A DNA stretch of 64,000 nt, taken from positions 434,001 through 498,000 of the forward strand of contig BPJI01000001.1 in assembly GCA_026004535.1 (NCBI GenBank). Direction: 5' to 3'. The notes under the pieces are model-generated. The model was not told the origin of the DNA. It did not search any database and worked only from the letters and a program-made list of their open reading frames with translations. A program made the position numbers and the translations under genes. Shown here in pieces: positions 50,269 through 59,776 of this stretch (position 1 is the stretch's first letter; each line of letters opens with the position of its first letter). The DNA comes from Candidatus Parcubacteria bacterium (GTDB lineage Bacteria > Patescibacteria > Paceibacteria > UBA6257 > HR35).

Positions 50269-52621
50269 ATTTTTTAACTATCTCAATTGTCTTTATCACT
50301 ACATCACTATTAACACTTATACTTTCAATTCCTTCTTTAACTAAAAGTTCAACGATTTCTGGAAAATCACTCGGTGCCTGTCCGCAAATTCCTACATATT
50401 TCTTCTTTTCTTTACATTTTTTAATTACTTCACTAATTAATTTTTTGACTGATTCATTTCTTTCATCTGCTAAGCTCTGTAAAATTTCATTATCTCGATC
50501 AATTCCTAAAGTAAGTTGGGTTAGATCATTCGAACCAATTGACATTCCGTCAAAAAATTCTAAAAATTCATCTACTTGTAGAATATTTGAAGGTATTTCA
50601 GCCATTACATAAACTTTATAATTTTTTTCTTTTTTTTGACCTAAAATATTTTCGATTATTTCCATAACTTTTCTTCCTTCTTCAGGTGTTCGGCAAAACG
50701 GTACCATCATTGCTAAGTTTGAAATCCTCATTTCCTCTCTAACTTTTTTCATTGCTAATACTTCAAGCTCAAAAGCTTGCTTAAATTTTGGATGATAATA
50801 TCTACTTGCTCCTCGCCAACCGATCATTGGATTTTCTTCTTCTGGTTCATAAAGATCTCCGCCAATTAAATTTCGATACTCATTGGTTTTAAAATCAGAA
50901 AACCTAACAATTACTTCATAGGGCCAATAAGCAACACAGATTTTAGCAATTCCTTCGGCTAATTTGTCAATAAAATATTGTTTTTTATTTTTATAGCCTC
51001 TGGTTAATTCATCAATTTTTTCTTTTATTTCCTCAGATAAATTAGGATAATCAATTAAAGCATTGGGATGAATTTTTATTTCTTCAGCAATAATAAATTC
51101 TTCTCGGGCAAGTCCAACGCCTTTAACTGGTAAGTACCACTTCTCCCAAGCTTCATCAGGAAGTCCAATATTGACATATATTTTTGTTTTTGTTTCTGGT
51201 AAATTTTCTAAATTATGCTCAATAACTTCGTAATCAAGATTTCCTTTATAAACATAACCTGTAATTCCGGTAGAACAATCAATTGTCACTTCATCGCCTG
51301 TTTTTAAAACTTCTGTTGCCTTTTGAGTGCCAACAATTGCTGGAATGCCTAATTCACGAGATACTATTGCCGCATGACAAGTTCTTCCTCCTTTATCAGT
51401 AATTATTCCCTTGGCAATTTTCATTATCGGCACCCAATCTGGGTCAGTCATTTCAGTAACTAAAATTTCTCCTTCTTGAAATTCATTTATTTTAGAAACA
51501 TCTTTAATAACTCTTACTTTACCCGAAGCTATTTTTGAGCCAATAGCGATGCCTTTTAAAATAATTTCACCTTTTTCTTTTAATTTATATTCTTCATAAA
51601 CATTATATTTTTTAGTTGAATGAACTGTTTCAGCTCTTGCTTGAACAATATAGAGCTTGCCATCAATTCCATCTTTGGCCCATTCAATATCCATTGCTCT
51701 TCCATAATGTTTTTCGATAATTAATCCCATCTTAGCCAACTCTAAAACTTCGTCATCATTCAAAGAATAATTTGTTTTTTCTTCTTCTTTTGTCTCTATT
51801 TCTTTTACACCTCTTTCTTCAGCATAAATAATTTTTTTCACTTTCTCGCCTAATCTTTTACAAATAATACTTCCAAATCCTCTTTCTAAGCCCTCTTTAA
51901 AAACTATCCATTCATCAGGAATTACTTTTCCTTGAACAATCAGCTCACCTAATCCCCAGACTCCATTAATAACAATAACTTTATTTAAACCAGAATCGGA
52001 ATCAATCGTAAACATTACTCCAGAACTAGCCAAATCAGATCTTATCATTTTTTGAACACCAACAGAAAACTTAACCTGAAAATGATCAAATCCTTTTTCT
52101 TGTCTGTAAAAAATAGCTCTATCAGTAAACAAAGAAGCAAAACAATATTTTATTTTTTCTAAAAGATCTTTTTCAGTTACATTTAAATAAGTTTCTTGCT
52201 GCCCAGCAAATGATGCATCAGGAAGATCTTCGGCTGAGGCGCTACTTCTTACGGCAACTTGTAAATCTTCTCCATATTCTTCTTTTAGTTTCTCAAAAGC
52301 ACCTAATATTTCCTTTTTAAAATCTTCAGGAAATTCACCTTGTTTAATTAAATTTCTAATTATTTCTCCTGCTTTTTGTAATTTTTCAACATTATAGACA
52401 TCTAAATTTTTTAAAGTTTCTTTAATTTTTTCTTCTAAGTTGTTATATTTTATAAAATAGTCATAAGCTTTAGTTGTAATTGCAAAACCGTTAGGAACCC
52501 TAACTCCTAAATCTGACAATTTCTGATACATCTCACCTAAATTAGCATTTTTTCCACCAACTATGCCAACGTCTTCTTTTTCAATCTCATTAAACCACAA
52601 AATATATTTTTCTTCCTTCAT
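50249..52621 (-). CDS. ppsA: phosphoenolpyruvate synthase
   Basis: 790 residues, ATP + pyruvate to PEP + AMP + Pi, supporting gluconeogenesis. Domain order: N-terminal ATP-grasp nucleotide-binding region (GGKNANLGEM, VAVRSSASAEDLPDASFAGQQ), the phosphohistidine domain (GGRTCHAAIVSRELGIPAIVGT, catalytic His in TCHAA) and the C-terminal TIM barrel (GWRGASRYY, MVPFCRTPEEG, SIGSNDLTQLTLGIDRD). Complete. Downstream of a dehydrogenase whose stop abuts the ppsA start (52621), and overlapping eno, so PEP-node genes are co-transcribed. Confidence 0.97.
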   Translation of the reverse strand: MKEEKYILWFNEIEKEDVGIVGGKNANLGEMYQKLSDLGVRVPNGFAITTKAYDYFIKYNNLEEKIKETLKNLDVYNVEKLQKAGEIIRNLIKQGEFPEDFKKEILGAFEKLKEEYGEDLQVAVRSSASAEDLPDASFAGQQETYLNVTEKDLLEKIKYCFASLFTDRAIFYRQEKGFDHFQVKFSVGVQKMIRSDLASSGVMFTIDSDSGLNKVIVINGVWGLGELIVQGKVIPDEWIVFKEGLERGFGSIICKRLGEKVKKIIYAEERGVKEIETKEEEKTNYSLNDDEVLELAKMGLIIEKHYGRAMDIEWAKDGIDGKLYIVQARAETVHSTKKYNVYEEYKLKEKGEIILKGIAIGSKIASGKVRVIKDVSKINEFQEGEILVTEMTDPDWVPIMKIAKGIITDKGGRTCHAAIVSRELGIPAIVGTQKATEVLKTGDEVTIDCSTGITGYVYKGNLDYEVIEHNLENLPETKTKIYVNIGLPDEAWEKWYLPVKGVGLAREEFIIAEEIKIHPNALIDYPNLSEEIKEKIDELTRGYKNKKQYFIDKLAEGIAKICVAYWPYEVIVRFSDFKTNEYRNLIGGDLYEPEEENPMIGWRGASRYYHPKFKQAFELEVLAMKKVREEMRISNLAMMVPFCRTPEEGRKVMEIIENILGQKKEKNYKVYVMAEIPSNILQVDEFLEFFDGMSIGSNDLTQLTLGIDRDNEILQSLADERNESVKKLISEVIKKCKEKKKYVGICGQAPSDFPEIVELLVKEGIESISVNSDVVIKTIEIVKKFEDENK

Positions 52622-53625
52622 TAATTTACTAAATTTATTGGTTTTCCTTTGATGAATCCTTTAATATTCTCAATTGTTGTTTTTAAAATTCTTTCAATTG
52701 CTTCTTTTGAATTAAAAGCATTATGTGGAGTAACCAAGACATTTGGCATTTTCATTAAAATATGATTTTGCCATAAAGTCTTTATATCTTTAGCTTCGAT
52801 ATCTTTTTTCGTTAAAAGCTCTAATTCTTCTTTAATTTCTGTTTCTTCTTCTAAAACATCTAAAGCGGCTCCATTTAAAATTCCTTCTTTCAAAGCATAA
52901 ACCAAAGCCTCTGTTTCAACGATACCACCACGAGCAGTATTAATTAAATAAGAACCTCTTTTTATAAGTTTGATATTTTCTTTGTTGATTAAATGATAGG
53001 TTGAAAGATTTAAATTAACATGAATTGTAATAACATCTGAATTTTTTAAAAGTTCTTCTAAACTTACATATTTAATTCCATACTCTTTAGCAAAATTTTC
53101 ATCAGGATAAACATCATAAGCCAAAATATCCATCCCCAAAGCTTTGGCTAATTTAATAACTTGCTTGCCGATTTTACCAGTTCCAATTACTCCCAAAATC
53201 TTTCCATCAACTTCTTCACCTCTTAAATTTTTTAAATCAAAACTTTCAGCTTCTTTTATTTGATCAATAGCATAATAAATTTTTCTCATCAAACTAAGCA
53301 TAAGTCCAATTGTCCATTCGGCAACAGTTTTTGTACCATATTCAGGTACATTACTCACTAAAATTCCTTTTTGTTTACAATACTGAGTATCTATATGATC
53401 AAAACCAGTTGATCTTGTAGTAATGAATTTTAATTTAGGCAAAGAATCAATTATTTCTCTATCAATCTGAGAACAAATAAAAATACTTAAAATTTCTAAA
53501 TCTTTGAAATTATGTACATTTTCTTTGGTTAGCCATTCAGAAGTAAAAACTAAATTATGTCTTTCGAGTTCTCTTTCTAAAATTTCTTTTTCCCAACCTT
53601 CTCCTTCAAAAAATCCTATATTCAT
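52621..53625 (-). CDS. D-isomer-specific 2-hydroxyacid dehydrogenase (D-lactate dehydrogenase-like)
   Basis: 334 residues. NAD-binding GVIGTGKIGKQVIKLAKALG, the catalytic Arg region NTARGGIVETEAL, substrate-side TTRSTGFDHID and catalytic His in VLVTPHNAFNSKEA. The long loop before PNVLVTPH is typical of D-lactate dehydrogenases. It would regenerate NAD+ by reducing pyruvate, which fits a fermentative life. The start codon of ppsA shares its last base. Confidence 0.92.
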   Translation of the reverse strand: MNIGFFEGEGWEKEILERELERHNLVFTSEWLTKENVHNFKDLEILSIFICSQIDREIIDSLPKLKFITTRSTGFDHIDTQYCKQKGILVSNVPEYGTKTVAEWTIGLMLSLMRKIYYAIDQIKEAESFDLKNLRGEEVDGKILGVIGTGKIGKQVIKLAKALGMDILAYDVYPDENFAKEYGIKYVSLEELLKNSDVITIHVNLNLSTYHLINKENIKLIKRGSYLINTARGGIVETEALVYALKEGILNGAALDVLEEETEIKEELELLTKKDIEAKDIKTLWQNHILMKMPNVLVTPHNAFNSKEAIERILKTTIENIKGFIKGKPINLVN

Positions 53626-53663
53626 TGGTAAATCTAGGTTTTTATTATGTTCTTAAACTATTT

Positions 53664-54587
53664 TCATTTAATCCTATTTTTAAGGAAAAAATATCCCAAA
53701 ATCATTAAAATTATACTTAAAATTGATATAATAATAGTTGATAAAATACTCTCTTGAAGTGGTAGGGGTATGTTCATTCCATAATAACTGAAAATAATGG
53801 TTGGGATAAACAAAATTATTGTAATAATGGTTAGATTTAAAATTCTTTTATTAATTGATCTATCCATAATCATTCTATAATTATCTTTTATAATTTTCAA
53901 TCTTTTAATGTTGGAGTTAATTATTTCTATAAGTTCTAACATCTCAAAAGAAAGATCGTCAACATTACTCTTTTCCTCTTGTAAAAATTCCAGATATTTT
54001 TTAAATAATAACTTTTCGTAGACTTTATAAATAGTAATCAACGTAGAAAGGGTTGTGCTTAATAAAACTTCTAATTTTGAAAATTCAATTATTTTTTTAT
54101 CATCAAGTTCAGAATATATACTACTATAGAATTCTTCCGAACCTTTTATCAATTTATCAACTAAATTTCTATAGGATTTATTTATTAAATTTAATTTTAA
54201 AAGAAAAAATTTAGTTTTTTGAGTAGTAAAAAAATTAATTTGATCGTTGGTAAGCAAATTAAAAATAGCGGTTTTTTTATTAAAAATAGTAAAAATGTAT
54301 TTAGGTGTCAAAATAATTAAAATCGGCAAAAGTTTTATTTCATTATTTTCAAAGTGAGGTATTTTTAAAAAAATATACAAAAAGTTTTTTACGATTTCTA
54401 AGCGTGGTTGGGTAAATTCATCAATAACATCTTCTAAGGAATTTCTATTAATTTTAAAATTCTTAGCTAAAACGGTAATATCATCTTTATTAAAATTTTC
54501 GACAAAAATCCACGATCCAGGAGTTGGCTTTTCCAATTTTAATAAATTTCTATCTTTTAAAGATTTTTTATAAATATTTATTTCCAT
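53664..54587 (-). CDS. corA: CorA-family Mg2+/Co2+ transporter
   Basis: 307 residues. A large N-terminal cytoplasmic alpha/beta domain (GSWIFVENFNKDDI, SLEDVIDEFTQPRLE) leads to a long stalk helix and two C-terminal membrane helices, with the selectivity motif YGMN at the end of the first. The usual MPEL loop is replaced by IPLP. Its ATG lies inside the 3' end of the VKOR gene (20-base overlap). Confidence 0.93.
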   Translation of the reverse strand: MEINIYKKSLKDRNLLKLEKPTPGSWIFVENFNKDDITVLAKNFKINRNSLEDVIDEFTQPRLEIVKNFLYIFLKIPHFENNEIKLLPILIILTPKYIFTIFNKKTAIFNLLTNDQINFFTTQKTKFFLLKLNLINKSYRNLVDKLIKGSEEFYSSIYSELDDKKIIEFSKLEVLLSTTLSTLITIYKVYEKLLFKKYLEFLQEEKSNVDDLSFEMLELIEIINSNIKRLKIIKDNYRMIMDRSINKRILNLTIITIILFIPTIIFSYYGMNIPLPLQESILSTIIISILSIILMILGYFFLKNRIK

Positions 54588-54999
54588 ATTTAAAATAACT
54601 AACTAAATTCTTTAAAAAATTATCTAAAAACAAAACTAAAAAAATAATAATTGATGAACCATCAGCTATTAAACAATAAATGCAAAAAGATTTTAAAACA
54701 AAAGCCTGAAGATAAATTAAATAAAGAGCAAAAATAAATCCTAAAGAGGAAACAACCTTTAATAAAACCTTAGGCTTTTCAAAAAAATTCAAAATCAAGA
54801 TACTTCCAAAATAAAAGACTCCCCATAAAGCAACTGGCAATCCCAAAAATTTACTATATTCACTTTTCAAAACAAAATCACAACCTACATCAGGCAAACA
54901 GAAAGGCGAGTCGTTTTTAATACCAAGGTAAAATAAATAACTCGCAACCAAAAATCCAATCAACCCTAAAATAAAAATCAAATTTTTCTGTTTTAGCAT
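54568..54999 (-). CDS. VKOR-family disulfide-generating membrane protein
   Basis: 143 residues with four membrane helices. The redox pair CIYC near residue 106-109 and the loop cysteines (CLPDVGCDFVLKSEYSKFLG) match bacterial vitamin K epoxide reductase homologues, which reoxidise DsbA-like proteins using quinone. No DsbA partner is fused. It could serve the cysteine-rich secreted proteins in this genome. It follows the UlaG-like gene by eight bases. Confidence 0.92.
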   Translation of the reverse strand: MLKQKNLIFILGLIGFLVASYLFYLGIKNDSPFCLPDVGCDFVLKSEYSKFLGLPVALWGVFYFGSILILNFFEKPKVLLKVVSSLGFIFALYLIYLQAFVLKSFCIYCLIADGSSIIIFLVLFLDNFLKNLVSYFKYGNKYL

Positions 55000-55007
55000 C
55001 TAATAAT

Positions 55008-55667
55008 TTAATACCACTTAGCTAAAATTACTTCAATGTTTTTATTTTCTTTCTCAACTAATTCCTTAAATTTATTAACATCACTAAAACCATTTTCACC
55101 TCGATAATGATAAGGGTAAATTTTTTTCGGCTGAAATTCTAAAACTACTGAAACTGCCTGCTCAACATCCATTGTATAAGGTAAATTCATTGGCACAAAA
55201 GCAAGATCAATATTTTTTAAATTTTTCATTTCAGGAATATCTTCAGTATCACCGGCAATATAAACTCGAAAATCATCTTTCTCAATTAAATAACCATTAC
55301 CTCTTCCTTTAGGATGAAATTGTGATCTTTCAGGAGTTAGATTATACATTGGTAAAGCTGTAACTTTAAAATCATTCCAATTCATTTCTTCTTCGTTATT
55401 TAAAATTTTTGCTTTAGGCTTTAATTTTTCTAAAAGATCATCATAAACTGCTTTTGGTACAATCAGATCAAAATCACCTTTTTGGCTTAAACTTTCCAAA
55501 ACATTATTATCTAAATGATCGAAATGAATATCAGTAATTAAAACTAAATCAGGTTTTGGTTTATCTTCATATAATTTTTTATCCCAAGCAGGATCAACAT
55601 AAATAATCTTTCCGCCCCAATCTAAAATAAAAGAAGCATGATAAATTGGAATAATTTTTGGTTCCAT
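55008..55667 (-). CDS. metallo-beta-lactamase fold hydrolase, UlaG-like
   Basis: 219 residues from ATG 55667, supported by TATAAT six bases upstream; an ATG at 55694 would add nine residues. Metal-binding motifs: YHASFILDWGGKIIYVDPAW, ITDIHFDHLDNN (HxHxDH-like, here DIHFDH), AGDTED and PYHYRG. UlaG-type proteins hydrolyse lactones or phosphodiesters; the substrate here is unknown. First gene of a run with VKOR and corA. Confidence 0.9.
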   Translation of the reverse strand: MEPKIIPIYHASFILDWGGKIIYVDPAWDKKLYEDKPKPDLVLITDIHFDHLDNNVLESLSQKGDFDLIVPKAVYDDLLEKLKPKAKILNNEEEMNWNDFKVTALPMYNLTPERSQFHPKGRGNGYLIEKDDFRVYIAGDTEDIPEMKNLKNIDLAFVPMNLPYTMDVEQAVSVVLEFQPKKIYPYHYRGENGFSDVNKFKELVEKENKNIEVILAKWY

Positions 55668-55673
55668 AAATAA

Positions 55674-55679
55674 ATTATA
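55674..55679 (-). promoter_or_regulatory. -10 box of the UlaG-VKOR-corA operon
   Basis: TATAAT on the minus strand, exactly six bases from the ATG at 55667. It is one of the cases that define the leaderless spacing. Confidence 0.62.
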
Positions 55680-55753
55680 AACAAAAAGGAACAAAAATAA
55701 AGTAGTTCAATTTTATTTTGATTTGAAAAGAAATCACTTTTAAAGATGACAAT

Positions 55754-56728
55754 CTATAAGTGATCCTCTTTAATCAAATTTTTAAATTCTTCAATTAGAA
55801 TAACTCTTTCAGGATCTTGAGAATAATAAAGAGCTAAATAATAACTTGTCCAATCTGCTAAAATTAATGAATTAAAAATTTTATGAAAAACAGAGACTCC
55901 CTCGAGATTTATAATTTCTATCTTAAAACCGTGTTCAGTAAATATTTTCTCAAAAACCTCCATTCTTTTTTGAATTTTTGGCTGATCATCTTTATCTTTT
56001 AAAATAATAAAATAAAATTTTTCAATTAGTTCTTTGATCTCAAAACCAGCCATTTCGTTATGATTTAATTCTGGAAAAACATTATAAAAAGAAGGAATCT
56101 TACTAGTTTCATTAAATTTAATTTTCCAATTATAAGCAAGACAGATATTTTCAGTTGAAGAATAAATTATTGGAATATAACCCTTAATTTTCTCTGCTAA
56201 TTCCTTCCCCTTCTCTTTATATTCTTCTGGTTTAAGTAAATCTTTTAATTCATCTAATTCTTTTGATAGATCATCGCGACCAATTAATTTAACAATAGCT
56301 TTCAAATTAAATCCTAGAGCAGAACGTGGTTGAAGTCCTATATCTGGCATTTGAATATAAGGCAAATTATATTCTTTAGCAAGTTCAATCAATTTACCAT
56401 TAGTCGAAACAACTGCCACAGTTAATTTTTTTGCAATTGCTTCTAAAAGAAAATCTATTGTTTCTTCAGTATTACCAGAATAAGAATTAGCAATTAAAAG
56501 TCTTTCTTTTAAATCTTCTTCATTTATTTTAGGCAAACCGTAGTCTCGATGAATGAGTATATCAAGATAAGGATCTCTAATTTTAAGTAAATCAGCAGCT
56601 AAATTAGAACCACCCATCCCAGCAATAACAAATTTAGAAAATTTAGTTCTTATTTTATCTTCATTTTCAATTTTTGGTTCGTAATAAAACTGTTGATTAA
56701 AATTTTTTATTACCTCATAAAAATTCAT
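55754..56728 (-). CDS. bifunctional phosphoglucose/phosphomannose isomerase
   Basis: 324 residues of the SIS-domain PGI/PMI family found in archaea and some bacteria. FVIAGMGGSNLAADLL, IANSYSGNTEETIDFL, VAVVSTNGKLIELA, QPRSALGFNLKAIV and PELNHNEMAGFE (catalytic Glu/His) are present. It interconverts fructose-6-P with glucose-6-P and mannose-6-P, feeding the mutase at the other end of the window. It starts immediately after the P-type ATPase stop. Confidence 0.95.
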   Translation of the reverse strand: MNFYEVIKNFNQQFYYEPKIENEDKIRTKFSKFVIAGMGGSNLAADLLKIRDPYLDILIHRDYGLPKINEEDLKERLLIANSYSGNTEETIDFLLEAIAKKLTVAVVSTNGKLIELAKEYNLPYIQMPDIGLQPRSALGFNLKAIVKLIGRDDLSKELDELKDLLKPEEYKEKGKELAEKIKGYIPIIYSSTENICLAYNWKIKFNETSKIPSFYNVFPELNHNEMAGFEIKELIEKFYFIILKDKDDQPKIQKRMEVFEKIFTEHGFKIEIINLEGVSVFHKIFNSLILADWTSYYLALYYSQDPERVILIEEFKNLIKEDHL

Positions 56729-59344
56729 TTATTTAATTTTAATTTTAATAAACTTATAAATTTCTCCAATTATTAAAACTATTGAGCTTAAAGCTAAAAT
56801 TATAAAAAATTCAAACATGGTTATTTCTGAAAAACCTAAAATTAGACGAGCCGTTGGGTTAAAGATAATAAAATATTGTAAAAATAAAGAAAGTAGTACT
56901 CCCAAAACTACGTATGGATTTAATTTAAAGCTTAGCTTAAAAATACTTTGATTAAACGATCTTAAATTTAAAGCATTATAAATTTGGGTTAAGCTCATTA
57001 TTAAAAAAGCATACGTTCTTGCTTTGTCTAAATCTATTAAATATTCACTGCTAAAAATTAAGACAGTGAGTATCATCATTATTGAAGCCATCATTAAAAG
57101 AAATGGTAATAAGTCAAAGGTTATTAATGATTCTTTAGGATTTCTAGATTTTGACTGAAGTTCATAACCATGTTCTTTTTCGAATGCTAGAGTTGTTCCA
57201 ACTAAAGTATCGGTGACAAAATTTAAAAATAAAATATGAGTTGGTTTTAAAATAAAAGGAAAGCCCAAAATAAAAGATGTTAAAATTGTTAAACTCTCAG
57301 CAACATTAGTTGTAATTAAAAAGAAAACAACCCTTTTGAGATTATTGAATATTTTCCTTCCTTCGATTATACCTGAAAGTAAACTTTCCAAATTATCATC
57401 CACTAAAATAATATCGCTAGCCGATTTAGCAATTTCTGAACCGCGCCTACCCATACAAACTCCCACTTCAGCTTTTTTCAAACTTAAAACATCATTAACG
57501 CCATCGCCAATATAAGTAACTGAATAACCTAATTTTTGATAAAGTTCTAAAATTTTAAGTTTAGTTTCAGGAGTTATTCGAGCAAAAATATAAGTATCCT
57601 TTAAGATTTCTTTTAATTTTTCATCTGACAGGTTCTTAATTTCCTCTTCATCAACTGCATTTACTTTTTCAAAGCCGATTTCTTTGGCAATATAAACTGC
57701 TGTGGCTTTATGATCCCCAGTTAAAATTCTAATATCAATTCCAGCAGATTTTAATTTTTGAATAGTCTCCTTAACTCCCTCTTTAGGAGGGTCATATAAA
57801 CCAATTAAACCAACAAAAATTAAATTTTCTTCTCTTTCTCCTTCGTTGTAAGCAGCAGCTAGGATACTAAAACCATTATTAGCATATTCAACAGCCTTAT
57901 TTAATATTTCCTCTTTATTTTCAAATTCCTTTACTCCTTCATAAGTTAAAACGTAATTACATTGATTAATTATTTTTTCGAAAGCACCTAAATAGTAAGA
58001 TTCAATTCTTTCATGTTCCACTATAACTCTTTTATGTTTTTTAATTCTCGAAAATGGTTCTCTTTTTTTGATCTTTTCTTTAGCCAAAATCTCTTCTCGC
58101 TTGAGTCCTGATTTTTCTAATAAAACAAGCAAAGCAATATCCCTGGGGTTTCCCTTAAATTTTACCTCATCATCTTTAACAATTTCACCTTCACTAACAA
58201 TAGCGCAAATATTTAAAAGTTTTATTAAAGGATAATTTTCAAAAATATTTATTTCCCTTTCGTCTTTTAAAAATTTTCCTTCTAAACTATGCCCCTCACC
58301 AGTAATTTCAATTTCTTCATTATTAACAAAAATCTTTCTTGCAGTCATGACATTTTCAGTTAAAGTACCAGTTTTATCGGAAAGAAGAAGATTAATAACT
58401 GATAAATTTTCAGTTGCTTGTAAATTTTTTACTAAAACATTTTTCTTATATAAAGCATAAGCGCTAACAACAAGTAAAACAGTAATTATTACTGGTAAGC
58501 CTTCTGGAATTGAAGAAACAAAGGATGACAAAACAAAAAGCAAACTTTCTGACCAAAGATAATGTCTTTGAAAAGCAAAATAAAAAATTAAAATCGAAGT
58601 TGAAAGCGCAATCAAAATCATTCTTAAAATCAAATCTTTAGAAAGTTTTTCAAAGTGAGGAGCAAATTGTTCTATTTTCTTAAATTTTTCATAAATTTTA
58701 CCAATATAAGTTTTAAGACCTGTTGCTACTACAATTCCTTTCCCCTTTCCTTCGACAACATAACTTCCCATAAAACCGATATTCTTCATTTCAGAAATTG
58801 GAGTATTTTCAGACAAAACTTTAATATCTTTTTCAACTGGCAAGGACTCACCAGTTAAAATTGATTCATCAACCTTTAAATTTTCCACTTCAAATAATCT
58901 TAAATCAGCTGGGATAATATCTCCTTCTTCAATATAAACAACATCACCAGGAACTAAATTTTCAGCTTCAATTTCAACTAATTCCTTATTGCGTAAAACT
59001 TTTGCTTTTGGTTTTAAAAGATCTTTTAATTTCCCCAAAGTTTTTTCTGTTCGAAGTTCAAAAAAGAAACCAATAAAAGCATTGACTAAAATTATTAAAA
59101 CAATCACAAAAGAATCAGTAAATTTACCCAAATACAAAGTTAAAATTAGAGCAAAAAATAAAACTATATTAAAAATATTTTTAAATTGCTTTAAGAAAAT
59201 ATTGAATAAAGATTTCTTTTCTTCAGGTAAAATATTTTTGCCATATTTATTTAATCTTTCTTTTACTCTTTCACTACTTAAACCATCAAATTCGGAATCA
59301 AATTCATCTATGACTTTTTCAATTTCCCACGAATGGTAAATCAT
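56729..59344 (-). CDS. P-type cation-transporting ATPase (P2 type, probably Ca2+)
   Basis: 871 residues. N-terminal cytosolic segment, TGES loop (SILTGESLPVEKDIK), M4 motif SIPEGLPVIIT, phosphorylation site LLSDKTGTLTENV, hinge GDGVNDVLSLKKAEVGVCMG and the C-terminal M5-M10 cluster with LNFVTDTLVGTT. The PEGL and NxxTD residues fit Ca2+-pump-like P2 ATPases rather than heavy-metal pumps. Complete. TATAAT lies six bases before the ATG. Confidence 0.93.
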   Translation of the reverse strand: MIYHSWEIEKVIDEFDSEFDGLSSERVKERLNKYGKNILPEEKKSLFNIFLKQFKNIFNIVLFFALILTLYLGKFTDSFVIVLIILVNAFIGFFFELRTEKTLGKLKDLLKPKAKVLRNKELVEIEAENLVPGDVVYIEEGDIIPADLRLFEVENLKVDESILTGESLPVEKDIKVLSENTPISEMKNIGFMGSYVVEGKGKGIVVATGLKTYIGKIYEKFKKIEQFAPHFEKLSKDLILRMILIALSTSILIFYFAFQRHYLWSESLLFVLSSFVSSIPEGLPVIITVLLVVSAYALYKKNVLVKNLQATENLSVINLLLSDKTGTLTENVMTARKIFVNNEEIEITGEGHSLEGKFLKDEREINIFENYPLIKLLNICAIVSEGEIVKDDEVKFKGNPRDIALLVLLEKSGLKREEILAKEKIKKREPFSRIKKHKRVIVEHERIESYYLGAFEKIINQCNYVLTYEGVKEFENKEEILNKAVEYANNGFSILAAAYNEGEREENLIFVGLIGLYDPPKEGVKETIQKLKSAGIDIRILTGDHKATAVYIAKEIGFEKVNAVDEEEIKNLSDEKLKEILKDTYIFARITPETKLKILELYQKLGYSVTYIGDGVNDVLSLKKAEVGVCMGRRGSEIAKSASDIILVDDNLESLLSGIIEGRKIFNNLKRVVFFLITTNVAESLTILTSFILGFPFILKPTHILFLNFVTDTLVGTTLAFEKEHGYELQSKSRNPKESLITFDLLPFLLMMASIMMILTVLIFSSEYLIDLDKARTYAFLIMSLTQIYNALNLRSFNQSIFKLSFKLNPYVVLGVLLSLFLQYFIIFNPTARLILGFSEITMFEFFIILALSSIVLIIGEIYKFIKIKIK

Positions 59345-59350
59345 AAAATT

Positions 59351-59356
59351 ATTATA
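59351..59356 (-). promoter_or_regulatory. -10 box of the P-type ATPase/PGI operon
   Basis: TATAAT on the minus strand, six bases from the ATG at 59344. No Shine-Dalgarno sequence is possible between them. Confidence 0.62.
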
Positions 59357-59470
59357 ACTAATATTAATAATTATAATATTAGGATAATCTAATTGAAATT
59401 TTTAGTGAAGTTTGAATCTTTCCAAATAAAAATTTTCTCTGGAGTGAAAGCCAATGATTTCTTTGTATTT

Positions 59471-59776
59471 TCACTTTATTGCCTCTTTCAACCACTTCAA
59501 GTATTTTTCATTAACTTTATCAATTTTAATTTTCAAAATACATGGCACTGAATAAGGATGAATTTTTTCAACAACTTTCTTTATTTTTTTATAATTTTTC
59601 TCCAAAGTTTTAACGATTAAAATATATTCTTTATCTTTAACAATTTTTCTTTGCCACCAATATAAACTTTCAATCGGAAAAATATTAGCGCAACCAATAA
59701 GTCTTAACCTCAAAAGCTCTTGAGAAATTCTCAAAGCAGTTTTTCGATTGGGATTAGTTATATAAACAAATATCAT
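59471..59776 (-). CDS. cutA: divalent-cation tolerance protein CutA
   Basis: 101 residues. LIGCANIFPIESLYWWQRKIVKDKEY and HPYSVPCILKIKID are the conserved CutA blocks of the trimeric ferredoxin-like fold. The physiological role is debated. The ATG overlaps the stop of the FAD-oxidoreductase reading frame by four bases. Confidence 0.95.
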   Translation of the reverse strand: MIFVYITNPNRKTALRISQELLRLRLIGCANIFPIESLYWWQRKIVKDKEYILIVKTLEKNYKKIKKVVEKIHPYSVPCILKIKIDKVNEKYLKWLKEAIK

